From the NCBI GenBank assembly GCA_947382355.1, contig CANCYR010000036.1, positions 1-32,581 on the forward strand: a stretch of DNA of 32,581 nucleotides, written 5' to 3'. Below the pieces are notes generated by a model. The model searched no databases. It was given only the letters and a program-made list of their open reading frames with translations, and was not told where the DNA came from. Positions 16,972-24,741 of the stretch are shown here, one piece after another (the stretch's first letter is position 1; the number at the start of each line of letters is the position of its first letter). A program made the position numbers and the translations under genes. Source of the stretch: an uncultured Lachnospiraceae bacterium. GTDB taxonomy: Bacteria > Bacillota > Clostridia > Lachnospirales > Lachnospiraceae.

Positions 16972-17012
16972 AGTATGCACAATGCCCTTCTTTTATTCAG
17001 TGACAAAGTCAC
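16972..17012 (-). promoter_or_regulatory. Ferredoxin operon promoter with Crp/Fnr-type operator
   Basis: On the minus strand: the perfect palindrome GTGAC-TTT-GTCAC (17012-17000), extended as TGTGACTTTGTCACT, then an extended -10 TGCATACT with CATACT at 16977-16972. The centre-to-centre distance to the -10 is 31.5 bp, identical to that at trxA, again placing the operator near -41. Confidence 0.7.
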
Positions 17013-17045
17013 AGTTCCCGTCTAAAGCATTATCCGGCGTCCCGG

Positions 17046-17915
17046 TTATTTTTCAGTTCCTTTCCGAAACATATCAATCTCCTCCTTATAAGGAGCAACC
17101 AGCTTTCCAGCGTTATACGGATCAGGAACATAAGGCGTTTCCAGAATCTTCGGAACTTCTTCAAAATCCTTATGGTGTACGATAGCATTCAAAGCTTCAA
17201 AACCGATATATCCCTGACCGATATTGGCGTGCCTGTCTTTTCCGGCATTTAAGGGATTTTTGCTGTCGTTGATGTGGAAAACTGCAATCTGTTCCTTTCC
17301 AAGAAGCTTGTCCAGATTGTGGATAACTCCGTCAAAGTCCTGACGGATGTCATAACCTGCATCGTGTGCATGGCAGGTGTCAAAGCAAATCCGCAGCTTT
17401 TCATTGTATACAATCCCATCATATATGGCTGCCAGTTCTTCAAAGGAAGAGCCGATTTCAGAGCCTTTCCCAGCCATAGTTTCTAAGGCTATCATGCAGT
17501 CCGTATCTTTTGTGAGCACCTGATTGATACCTTTTATGATTTGTTTGATTCCGGCTTCAGGGCCGGCGCCTACATGAGCGCCCGGGTGCAGAATCAAAAT
17601 ATGGCTTCCCATGGCAGAAGCCCTGAAAAGCTCCAGCTCCAGAAATTCCACTGCCAGAGAAAAGGTTTCCGGCTTTATGGTGTTGGCAAGATTAATGATA
17701 TAGGGGGCATGCACAACAAATTCCTCAATGCCGTGTTCCTTCCTGTAAGCTGTGCCCGCCTCTATATTCAACTGGGATATATCCTTTCTTCTTGTGTTTT
17801 GAGGAGCGCCGGTGTAGATCATAAATGTATTTGCCCCATAGGATACGGCTTCTTTTACGGAATTTAAAAACATATCTTTTCCGCTCATTCCTACGTGGGA
17901 ACCGATTTTTAACAT
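17046..17915 (-). CDS. nfo: Endonuclease IV (AP endonuclease)
   Basis: A 289-residue protein starting at [12 protein letters not shown], with AAAGGAG 7-8 nt before the ATG; the frame stays open upstream to 18002 but that part covers the promoter. It is a TIM-barrel zinc enzyme that cleaves DNA 5' to abasic sites in base excision repair. Expected metal-binding motifs are all present: [46 protein letters not shown], and [14 protein letters not shown], plus ILETPY near the C terminus. Length is normal. It is on the same strand as the ferredoxin gene but 100 nt upstream, and the ferredoxin gene has its own promoter. Confidence 0.96.
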   Translation of the reverse strand: MLKIGSHVGMSGKDMFLNSVKEAVSYGANTFMIYTGAPQNTRRKDISQLNIEAGTAYRKEHGIEEFVVHAPYIINLANTIKPETFSLAVEFLELELFRASAMGSHILILHPGAHVGAGPEAGIKQIIKGINQVLTKDTDCMIALETMAGKGSEIGSSFEELAAIYDGIVYNEKLRICFDTCHAHDAGYDIRQDFDGVIHNLDKLLGKEQIAVFHINDSKNPLNAGKDRHANIGQGYIGFEALNAIVHHKDFEEVPKILETPYVPDPYNAGKLVAPYKEEIDMFRKGTEK

Positions 17916-17953
17916 GGTTTTTCTCCTTTCCTTTTTGTCATTTGCTGTTTCAC

Positions 17954-17981
17954 AGTATACATAAAAAACATTTGTTATGAA
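17954..17981 (-). promoter_or_regulatory. Probable nfo promoter
   Basis: On the minus strand TTCATA (17981-17976), a 16-nt spacer, and TATACT (17959-17954). The -10 box is strong and the -35 weak. The predicted leader is about 32 nt. Confidence 0.5.
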
Positions 17982-18340
17982 AACTGTGAAAAACAAGAGC
18001 ATATAATTGTTAAATTTTGTCGTATAAGGAAAAAATAGAAAGATGGTTCACATAATCCGGCCATATGAAAGGGATTATGAAAACCATGACTAAAGTACCA
18101 AAGCGACTGCTATTTTTTATTATGACAAATCTGTCTGCAAGTTTTATAGTCAAAATTGAAAAAAATGACATAGAAGTAAATATGTGGATAACTATGTGGA
18201 AATTGGGGATTACTTTTTTGAAAGTACATTTTTAAGGACAATGCAAGAAAACATTCATGGGATAATCTGCAAGACAACCTTCATTTTAGAAATAGAAATT
18301 TCTAAGTTTATGTTAACTGGATTTTTCAATATACTTATGT

Positions 18341-18346
18341 TATAAT
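18341..18346 (+). promoter_or_regulatory. -10 box for the GH13 gene
   Basis: A consensus TATAAT preceded 17 nt upstream by TGGATT, a poor -35. The predicted start near 18353 gives a leader of about 50 nt. Confidence 0.45.
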
Positions 18347-18405
18347 CACAAAGTAATATTTAAACATAATAGAATAAAATAATGACAGAAAAAGGAGAAC
18401 AATAT

Positions 18406-19719
18406 ATGTGGGCTTATGAAAGTGTTTTTTATCAAATTTATCCGTTAGGTTTTTGCGGAGCGCCATACGAAAATGATGGAGTGTTGGCACACCGTATTTT
18501 AAAAGTCAATGACTGGATTCCTCATATTAAAAAGCTGGGGGTGGATGCCATTTATTTTTCCCCTGTTTTTGAGTCGGATAATCATGGATATAATACAAGG
18601 GATTATAAAAAGCTTGATGTGCGTCTTGGCACTAATGAAGATTTTAAGCAGGTTTGTGAAAATCTTCATAAGGAAGGAATCAAAGTAGTATTGGATGGTG
18701 TGTTCAATCATGTGGGAAGAGGCTTTTGGGCTTTTCAGGACGTGTTGAAAAACAGAGAGGCTTCTCCATATGTGAGCTGGTTCCACAGAATTGATTTTTC
18801 GGGCAATTCCGGCTATAATGACGGGCTTTGGTACGAGGGCTGGGAAGGAAATTATGATCTGGTAAAATTAAATCTCCGCAATGAAGATGTGATAAATCAT
18901 TTGTTTGAATGTATAAGCGGATGGATAGAGGAGTTTGATATTGATGGATTAAGGCTGGATGTGGCTTATTGTCTGGACCATGACTTTGTGCGCAGGTTAA
19001 GAAGCTTTTGCGACGGCAAGAAAGAAGATTTCTTTTTGCTTGGAGAAATGCTTCATGGTGATTATAACCAGATGGTCAATGAAGGAATGCTTCATTCTGC
19101 TACCAATTATGAGTGCTATAAAGGACTGCATTCTAGTTTTAACAGCATGAATATGTTTGAAATCAACCATTCCCTGCTCAGGCAGTTTGGACCGGAAAAC
19201 TGGACATTATACAAGGGAAAACACCTGTTATCATTTGTGGACAACCATGATGTCAGCAGAATTGCAAGTATTCTTACCAATGAAAAGCATCTTCCCCTGA
19301 TATATGCCCTTGCTTTCGGAATGCCGGGGGTTCCCTGCATTTATTATGGAAGTGAATGGGGAGCAAAAGGAGATAAGAGCCAGGGTGACCCTGCGCTGCG
19401 GATTTCTTTTGAAGAGCCGGAATGGAATGAACTGACGGATTTTATCGCAAAGCTTGCCCAGGTGAAAAAACAGAGTGAGGCTTTGAATTATGGTGACTTT
19501 AAATCAATCGTACTGACAAACCATCAATGTATTTTTGAGAGAAGGACGGAGAATGAGCGGGTGCTTGTGGCAATTAATGCTTCAGATGCTCCGTATACAG
19601 CTCATTTTGATGCCGGCTGCGGGCAGGCGGAAGAACTGCTCTCCGGTAAAATGCATGATTTTGGCGGGGGAAGCCAGTTAGAACCCTATAGCGCATGTTT
19701 CTGGAAAATGGAACGATAG
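18406..19719 (+). CDS. GH13 alpha-glucosidase/maltodextrin hydrolase-type enzyme
   Basis: A 437-residue cytoplasmic protein (no signal peptide) starting at the ATG 18406, 8 nt after AAAGGAG; an ATG at 18382 in frame lacks a ribosome site. All GH13 motifs are present: DGVFNH (region I, 98-103), GLRLDVA with nucleophile D185, LLGEML with acid/base E214, and FVDNHD with D282. The small size, absence of an N-terminal starch-binding domain and the GFCGAPYEND beginning suit an intracellular cyclomaltodextrinase or neopullulanase-like hydrolase of short alpha-glucans. Exact specificity cannot be fixed from sequence. No sugar transporter or regulator lies adjacent. Confidence 0.9.
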   Translation: MWAYESVFYQIYPLGFCGAPYENDGVLAHRILKVNDWIPHIKKLGVDAIYFSPVFESDNHGYNTRDYKKLDVRLGTNEDFKQVCENLHKEGIKVVLDGVFNHVGRGFWAFQDVLKNREASPYVSWFHRIDFSGNSGYNDGLWYEGWEGNYDLVKLNLRNEDVINHLFECISGWIEEFDIDGLRLDVAYCLDHDFVRRLRSFCDGKKEDFFLLGEMLHGDYNQMVNEGMLHSATNYECYKGLHSSFNSMNMFEINHSLLRQFGPENWTLYKGKHLLSFVDNHDVSRIASILTNEKHLPLIYALAFGMPGVPCIYYGSEWGAKGDKSQGDPALRISFEEPEWNELTDFIAKLAQVKKQSEALNYGDFKSIVLTNHQCIFERRTENERVLVAINASDAPYTAHFDAGCGQAEELLSGKMHDFGGGSQLEPYSACFWKMER

Positions 19720-19796
19720 GCTTTGCTGTGTTATCTGAATTCACAAATATTACACGGAAAATATATGGTTACTCACTAGAAATCATATGAAATCTG

Positions 19797-19805
19797 TGTT
19801 ATACT
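19797..19805 (+). promoter_or_regulatory. Extended -10 promoter for the repeat protein
   Basis: TGTTATACT: an extended TGn motif followed by TATACT (19800-19805). The predicted start is near 19812. That makes the upstream in-frame ATG at 19817 nearly leaderless and supports the ATG at 19892 as the real start. Confidence 0.5.
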
Positions 19806-19891
19806 AAAATCTAAGAATGCGGGCAGTGTTTCAAAAAGGGAGAAACATACCGGTGCTAGGACAGATTTTAGAATGGAATGGGGAAAACATC

Positions 19892-21160
19892 ATGCAAGAA
19901 GAAATCAGGAATGGAAATGAGGCAGCAAGAAAAGCAGCGGCGGAAGCCGCACGAAGAGCAGCATTGGCAGCTGCAGGTCTGGCGGGGGTTCAGACGGCTG
20001 AGGCTGCAGTAAAGCAGAGTGCGGAGGCAGCAACCAGAAAAGGGGCAATGGAAAATGCATTAAGGGTAGCAGAGGATATAGCAAGACAGACTGCGAAGGT
20101 AGTCGTAAATACTACATCAAGGGAAAAGGACCCGGCCAAACGTGCAAATATAGAAGCCACCGTATGTAAGGCAGCAGCAGAAGCCGCTAAAAAAGCAGTG
20201 GACGAAAATATTAAGAGATTATCTGAAGAAAGCAAAAAGAGGATTGAGGAAGCACGGGTAAAGGCTGGAGAGAACATATTGAAGGCAAAAGAGGATGCGG
20301 CCAAAAATGTGGAAAATGAATCCCGCTCCTTTATAGATGCAGCAGTGAAGAAGGCAGAAGAAGAAGCCCGGAAAATCATTGAGGAAGCAAGAAAGAAAGC
20401 ACAGGCTGAAATCCAGACCAAAATGGATGAAGCAGCTAAAAAGGCTGAAATAGATGCAAAGAATGCCTTAGAGGAAACCATTAAAAAAATGGAAAAGGAT
20501 TCCTTTAAGGAAATGGAGACATCTGCAAAGAAGCTGGCAGAGGAATCAGGTAAGACAGCAGCCCAGCAGGCAGTCAAAAAGATAGAAGAAGAATGCAGAC
20601 GTAGGGAAGCAGAAGAGAGGGCAAAGAAAGAAGCCGAAGAGAAAGCCAGACGTGAGGCGGAAGAAAGAGCAGCAGCCGAGCGGAGGGCAGCTGAAGAAAA
20701 AGCAGCAGCCGAACGGAAAGCAGCCGAAGAAAAGGCAGCAGCTGAGCGGAAGGCGGCGGAAGAAAAGGCAGCAGCCGAACGGAAGGCAGCTGAAGAAAAA
20801 GCAGAAGCCGAGCGAAAAGCAGCCGAAGAGAAAGCCAGACAGGAAGCAGAAGCCGAGAAAGAGCGAAAAGCAGCAGCCCAGCGAAAGGCGGCAGCAGAAG
20901 AAGCAGTTAGGCGCATAGAAGAGGAAGCAGATAAAAAGGCAGCTGAAGAAAAGGCAAGAAGAGAAGCGGAAGAGGCAGCCAGAAGGCAGGCAGAAGAAAG
21001 CGCTGCAGTTCAGACAGCTCAGGCAGCTGAACAGGGCATTTCCTTAGATGAGTTTGAAAGAGCAGCCGTGAAGCTTAAAATTTTGTTGGACAATGGTATT
21101 ATCAGTCAGGAAGAATTTGATTTGGAAAAACAAAAGCTGGTTGCAAATATGCACTTCTAA
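19892..21160 (+). CDS. Ala/Glu/Lys-rich coiled-coil protein with C-terminal SHOCT domain
   Basis: A 422-residue protein starting at MQEEIRNGNEAARKAAAEAA. Nearly the whole length is alanine, glutamate and lysine, predicted as one long charged helix or coiled coil. Residues 260-314 hold five tandem copies of an 11-residue unit close to AAAERKAAEEK. The last 45 residues (GISLDEFERAAVKLKILLDNGIISQEEFD region) match the SHOCT short helical domain, usually found at protein ends and thought to mediate oligomerisation or nucleic acid binding. There is no signal peptide or membrane helix. Such proteins are reminiscent of TolA-like or stress-hydration helices, but no function can be assigned. It has its own promoter and terminator. 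Confidence 0.75.
   Translation: MQEEIRNGNEAARKAAAEAARRAALAAAGLAGVQTAEAAVKQSAEAATRKGAMENALRVAEDIARQTAKVVVNTTSREKDPAKRANIEATVCKAAAEAAKKAVDENIKRLSEESKKRIEEARVKAGENILKAKEDAAKNVENESRSFIDAAVKKAEEEARKIIEEARKKAQAEIQTKMDEAAKKAEIDAKNALEETIKKMEKDSFKEMETSAKKLAEESGKTAAQQAVKKIEEECRRREAEERAKKEAEEKARREAEERAAAERRAAEEKAAAERKAAEEKAAAERKAAEEKAAAERKAAEEKAEAERKAAEEKARQEAEAEKERKAAAQRKAAAEEAVRRIEEEADKKAAEEKARREAEEAARRQAEESAAVQTAQAAEQGISLDEFERAAVKLKILLDNGIISQEEFDLEKQKLVANMHF
20669..20833 (+). repeat. Five 33-bp tandem repeats encoding an 11-residue helix unit
   Basis: Five consecutive in-frame 33-bp units, each close to GCAGCAGCCGAGCGG followed by AAGGCAGCTGAAGAAAAA. The protein units differ by one residue at most (R for K in unit 1, E for A in unit 5), while silent third positions vary. 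That suggests selection on the protein repeat rather than very recent duplication. Confidence 0.9.
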
Positions 21161-21174
21161 AGGCTTTAAATTAA

Positions 21175-21208
21175 GAAGTTACCAATGAAAGGTTGGTAGC
21201 TTCTTTTT
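21175..21208 (+). terminator. Intrinsic terminator after the repeat protein
   Basis: An 11-bp stem GAAGTTACCAA/TTGGTAGCTTC with one G-U pair, a 7-nt loop, then five T. It lies only 26 nt before apbE, so apbE either relies on read-through or has a promoter within or upstream of the hairpin. Confidence 0.85.
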
Positions 21209-21233
21209 CCGTAAAGAAAAGAGGAACAGAATC

Positions 21234-22280
21234 ATGTGGATGAAAAAGCAAAAGGTTCTGCCGGCAGTGGTCCTATTCCTGCTAATATTTTTAATGTTTT
21301 TTCTGTCATGGAAAAAGAATGAGGAACAAGCTAAGATATACAAAAGTGCAGATGTTCTTATGGGGACGAATTTTTACGGAACCGTTTACGGCGGAAAAGA
21401 GGACGTACTTCCTGAACTGGCAGAACAGCTTAGACGGTTGGAAACCGGACAGCTTTCATGGCGGGAAGAGACATCTGAAATAGGAAAGCTGAATTCCGTA
21501 AGTGGACAGGAATCAGGGGAAAATATTAGTGCAGCTACTTTTGGCTATTTAAAGGATATACTGGAAATTGCCAAAAGAAGTAATGGAGCTTTAGACCCCA
21601 CCATTGGAAGTATTTCAAGGCTGTGGGATTTTGGAGGCGCAGATGAGGGGCTGCCGGCACAGGAACAGATAAATGCGCTTTTGGAAAAAACGGGTTATGA
21701 AAAGCTTGGAATAGATGAAAACAGCATATTCCTGCCGGAAGGAATGAGCCTTGACTTAGGGGCGGTGGGAAAAGGAATCGGAGCGGACCGGGCAGCAAAG
21801 TTCATTCAAAGTCAGGAAGGCATAGAAGGGGCGGTGATAGCTCTTGGAGGCACCATTGCCCTGATTGGAAGCAGGCCGGACCGGGAGCCATGGAATCTGG
21901 CAATTACAAATCCCAGAGGGAAAGAAGGGGAAATTCTGGGAGTGTTAAAGCTTTCCGGCCAATGGTTTATTTCCACGTCAGGCGATTATGAAAAGTTTTT
22001 TATGGTGGACAAAAAACGGTATCATCATATTTTAAATCCCAAAACAGGCTATCCTGCAGAAAGCGGGCTTATTTCCGTTACAGTGGTCTGTGACAGCGGA
22101 TTAAAAAGCGATGGTCTTTCTACGGCATGCTTTGTGCTCGGGCTGAAACAGGGTATGGAGCTTTTGGAAGAATACGGGGCGGAAGGCATATTTGTGGATG
22201 AAGAAAAAAATGTGTATACTACAGAGGGGCTTAAGTCCTTGTTTGATTTAAAGGACTTAAGCTATAAAATTGTGAAATAG
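21234..22280 (+). CDS. apbE: FAD:protein FMN transferase
   Basis: A 348-residue protein with an N-terminal hydrophobic anchor (about residues 8-25) and no lipobox cysteine, so it is probably membrane-tethered with the enzyme domain outside. ApbE enzymes attach FMN covalently to a threonine in FMN-binding domain proteins using FAD and magnesium. Family motifs are present: SADVLMGTNFYGTVYG, GALDPTIGSISRLWDFG, LDLGAVGKGIGADRAA, and near the C terminus SDGLSTACFVLG with the metal-binding aspartate. It starts a same-strand run with the NusG domain II protein (27-nt gap), the Gx transporter, MATE and vanRS. No FMN-binding acceptor protein was found in the window. Confidence 0.93.
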   Translation: MWMKKQKVLPAVVLFLLIFLMFFLSWKKNEEQAKIYKSADVLMGTNFYGTVYGGKEDVLPELAEQLRRLETGQLSWREETSEIGKLNSVSGQESGENISAATFGYLKDILEIAKRSNGALDPTIGSISRLWDFGGADEGLPAQEQINALLEKTGYEKLGIDENSIFLPEGMSLDLGAVGKGIGADRAAKFIQSQEGIEGAVIALGGTIALIGSRPDREPWNLAITNPRGKEGEILGVLKLSGQWFISTSGDYEKFFMVDKKRYHHILNPKTGYPAESGLISVTVVCDSGLKSDGLSTACFVLGLKQGMELLEEYGAEGIFVDEEKNVYTTEGLKSLFDLKDLSYKIVK

Positions 22281-22307
22281 GAAAAAGCAGAAAGGAACAG
22301 GCAAAGC

Positions 22308-22694
22308 ATGAAGGAAAAAAAGGCAATGATAGGAATAAGCATATTTTTGTGTTTGGTTTTTATCTGTTCCTTGTTGTTTCTTATATGTATGTACAGGGAA
22401 AAAGGCGGGGGAAATGCTTATGCCTGTATTTATCAGGATGGCATTCTTGTAAAAACAGTATCCTTGGAAAAGGAGGATACCTTTTTAATAGAAGGAAAAA
22501 ACGGTGCATATAATAAAATTTCGGTGAAAAATGGCAGCATAGGTGTAATAGAAGCAAGCTGTCCGGATTTTTTGTGTGGACGGATGGGGTATATCAGCAA
22601 AGGACCCATTCCCATTACATGTCTGCCAAACAGGCTGGTAATTGAAATAGAAGGGGAAAGGGAAGCCGGGGTAGTGGACGGAGTGGTTTATTAG
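22308..22694 (+). CDS. NusG domain II-containing secreted protein
   Basis: A 128-residue protein with an N-terminal membrane anchor (about residues 7-27) and a NusG_II-like beta domain. The conserved cysteines appear in EASCPDFLCGRMGYISKGP and in ITCLPNRLVIEIEG. These small proteins are repeatedly encoded between apbE and Gx transporter genes in Firmicutes and are linked to extracytosolic flavin-based electron transfer. The cysteine pair could be redox-active; this is inference. Its stop lies 1 nt before the next ATG, so translation is probably coupled. Confidence 0.85.
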   Translation: MKEKKAMIGISIFLCLVFICSLLFLICMYREKGGGNAYACIYQDGILVKTVSLEKEDTFLIEGKNGAYNKISVKNGSIGVIEASCPDFLCGRMGYISKGPIPITCLPNRLVIEIEGEREAGVVDGVVY

Positions 22695-22695
22695 C

Positions 22696-23208
22696 ATGAA
22701 GACAAAAAAAATAGTCACGCTTGGAATGTTTACGGCAGTTGCCCTGACAATTTTTGTGGTAGAATCTTATTTTCCGCCTCTTGTACCTGTTCCCGGCATT
22801 AAAATGGGACTTGCCAATGTGGTTACCCTGCTGCTTCTTTTTCTATATAATGAAAGAGAGAGCTTTACGGTGCTGCTTCTTCGGATTATATTGGGCAGTA
22901 TGTTTACAGGGCAGGCGGTAAGTTTTTTTTACAGCCTGTGCGGAGGAATTGCCTGCTTTTTTATTATGGCACTGCTCTATAGGATTTTCAGGGGAAAATA
23001 TTGTATACTGATAAGCATGTGCGGTGCTGTTTTTCATAATTTAGGGCAGACAGCTGCAGCATGGCTGCTGCTTGGAAGCTATAGTGTATTGTTTTATGTG
23101 CCGGTACTGATGCTAAGTGCCCTGATTACCGGTTTTTTTACCGGATGTGTGGCGCTGGGCCTTTCAAGAAGGCTGAAAAAGCTGGGATATGGCAAATTGG
23201 ATGATTGA
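22696..23208 (+). CDS. Gx transporter family protein (heptaprenyl diphosphate synthase component I-like)
   Basis: A 170-residue membrane protein with five or six hydrophobic segments (about residues 7-25, 35-55, 58-80, 83-100, 108-128 and 130-160). The start MKTKKIVTLGMFTAVALTIF and the motif PGIKMGLANVVTLLLLFL are characteristic of the family annotated as Gx transporter or HepPP_syn_1. Its true substrate is not settled; the small ECF S-component-like fold suggests binding of a small hydrophobic or quinone-like molecule. It sits directly after the NusG_II gene, as in known flavinylation clusters. Confidence 0.85.
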   Translation: MKTKKIVTLGMFTAVALTIFVVESYFPPLVPVPGIKMGLANVVTLLLLFLYNERESFTVLLLRIILGSMFTGQAVSFFYSLCGGIACFFIMALLYRIFRGKYCILISMCGAVFHNLGQTAAAWLLLGSYSVLFYVPVLMLSALITGFFTGCVALGLSRRLKKLGYGKLDD

Positions 23209-23241
23209 GAAAGACAGGTAAGGAAAAGCGGGTGTGTAATT

Positions 23242-24690
23242 ATGGAATCAGAAAATCAACAATATAAAAAAATGACGGAAACGAAAATACCAGGGCTTAT
23301 TATTTCTCTGGCAATTCCCACCATTATAAGCATGCTGATTACGTCTGTGTATAATATGGCAGATACATTTTTCGTTTCCAGACTGGGAGCCAGCGCCTCC
23401 GGAGCCATAGGAATCGTATTTTCCCTGATGGCAATTATTCAGGCTGTGGGATTTACTCTGGGGATGGGATCCGGCAGCACCATATCCAGACTTCTGGGGG
23501 AACAGAAAAAAGAAGAAGCAGAAACAATTGCTGCCAGCGGTTTTCTCGCCTCTATAGTGTTTGGCGGACTTTTGTTAGCCTTTGGACTGTATTATCTGGA
23601 AGGGCTTATGAGCCTTCTTGGTTCCACCGCCACCATTCTGCCTTATGCCTGTAAATACGGCAGATATATACTTTTGGCGGCTCCCATCATGGCGGCTTCC
23701 TTTGTACTTAACAACCTTCTCCGGGCGGAGGGGAAAGCGGCGCTTGCCATGTTAGGCATTACTACAGGCGGGATTTTGAATATTATTTTGGATCCCATAT
23801 TTATTTTCGGCATGAAGCTTGGAATATCCGGCGCCGCCATTGCAACTGCACTGAGCCAGTGCGTCAGCTTTGGCATTTTATTAAGTCATTATCTGAGAAA
23901 GAAAACCATACTGAAGCTGAACATAAAAAATGCTTCTAAAGAGCCGGAAACTTATCTGCTGATTATTAAAAACGGGCTTCCTTCCTTTTGCAGACAGGGT
24001 CTTGCCAGCGTTTCCACTGTAGCGCTGAATATCAATGCGGCAGTATACGGCGATGCGGCAGTGGCAGCCATGTCCATTGTGGGGAAAATATTTATGATGA
24101 TTTTTTCCATGGTAATCGGCTTTGGACAGGGGTATCAGCCGGTAGTGGGTTACAATTACGGCGCAAAAAAATATGGCAGGGTGAAGGAAGCATTCTTTTT
24201 TACATTAAAGGTAGGGGTAGGAATTATGGCTTCTCTTGGCCTGTTGGGATTTTTGCTGGCTGGAACGGTGATGGAATGGTTTATTGCAAATGACCCTGAG
24301 GTGGTTGCCATTGGAGTCAGGGCGTTTCGGGCACAGTGTATCATTATGCCCCTTATGCCTCTTGGAGTAGTCTGCAATATGACCTTTCAGTCCATAGGAA
24401 AGGCATGGACCGCCACATTTCTTTCCTCCACCAGGCAGGGAATCTTTTTTCTTCCGTTTATTATAGCCCTTCCCAAAATATTTGGCATGACCGGAGTGGA
24501 AATTACCCAGCCTGCGGCGGATTTATGCAATTTCTTCTGCTGTCTGCCTTTTGCCGTCTCTTTTCTGAAGAATTTAAAACAGCAGCAGGACAATGGGAAA
24601 GACGGAAGCCGGGATGATATGTATATGCTGAATGAATATGAGGGCATAGATGAAGGCATAGAGGATGAAAAATATAAATATGGTGATTAG
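23242..24690 (+). CDS. MATE family multidrug efflux transporter
   Basis: A 482-residue protein with about twelve membrane segments in two homologous halves. The start is KIPGLIISLAIPTIISMLITSVYNMADTFFV-like, a hallmark of MATE proteins, followed by GMGSGSTISRLLGE. The second half has FGQGYQPVVGYNYGAKKYGRV, the mirror of that motif. MATE proteins export drugs or metabolites in exchange for Na+ or H+. The C-terminal 30 residues are an unusual acidic, tyrosine-rich hydrophilic tail (MLNEYEGIDEGIEDEKYKYGD region). It begins 33 nt after the Gx transporter and ends 51 nt before vanR, so all may be one transcript. The substrate is unknown. Confidence 0.92.
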   Translation: MESENQQYKKMTETKIPGLIISLAIPTIISMLITSVYNMADTFFVSRLGASASGAIGIVFSLMAIIQAVGFTLGMGSGSTISRLLGEQKKEEAETIAASGFLASIVFGGLLLAFGLYYLEGLMSLLGSTATILPYACKYGRYILLAAPIMAASFVLNNLLRAEGKAALAMLGITTGGILNIILDPIFIFGMKLGISGAAIATALSQCVSFGILLSHYLRKKTILKLNIKNASKEPETYLLIIKNGLPSFCRQGLASVSTVALNINAAVYGDAAVAAMSIVGKIFMMIFSMVIGFGQGYQPVVGYNYGAKKYGRVKEAFFFTLKVGVGIMASLGLLGFLLAGTVMEWFIANDPEVVAIGVRAFRAQCIIMPLMPLGVVCNMTFQSIGKAWTATFLSSTRQGIFFLPFIIALPKIFGMTGVEITQPAADLCNFFCCLPFAVSFLKNLKQQQDNGKDGSRDDMYMLNEYEGIDEGIEDEKYKYGD

Positions 24691-24741
24691 AAATATGGGG
24701 CCAGATGAAAAGCATTCATGGAAAAGAGGAGAACAGACCAA

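Larger units (their letters stand above)
17916..18405. other. Divergent intergenic region between nfo and the GH13 gene
   Basis: A 490-nt AT-rich gap. It contains the nfo promoter (minus strand, 17954-17981), a TATAAT at 18341-18346 likely serving the GH13 gene, and a perfect DnaA-box-like TTATCCACA on the minus strand (18183-18191) with a poorer copy 11 nt later. A 56-codon frame at 18065-18235 (MKGIMKTMTKVPKRLLFF...) has a poor ribosome site and no recognisable motif, so it is not called. Confidence 0.45.

Noticed and set aside
18183-18202. Perfect DnaA-box-like TTATCCACA (minus strand) with a poorer neighbour in the nfo/GH13 gap, possible replication origin
   Set aside because: Only one perfect box, no box cluster, no dnaA/dnaN or rep gene nearby; chance occurrence is likely in AT-rich DNA.
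18065-18235. 56-codon ORF between nfo and the GH13 gene
   Set aside because: Poor ribosome site, no promoter placed for it, and no recognisable motif; composition matches AT-rich intergenic DNA.
19990-20916. Long minus-strand open frame (308 codons) opposite the A/E/K-rich protein
   Set aside because: It is the low-complexity shadow of the repeat (Ser/Ala/Phe-rich), with no ribosome site.
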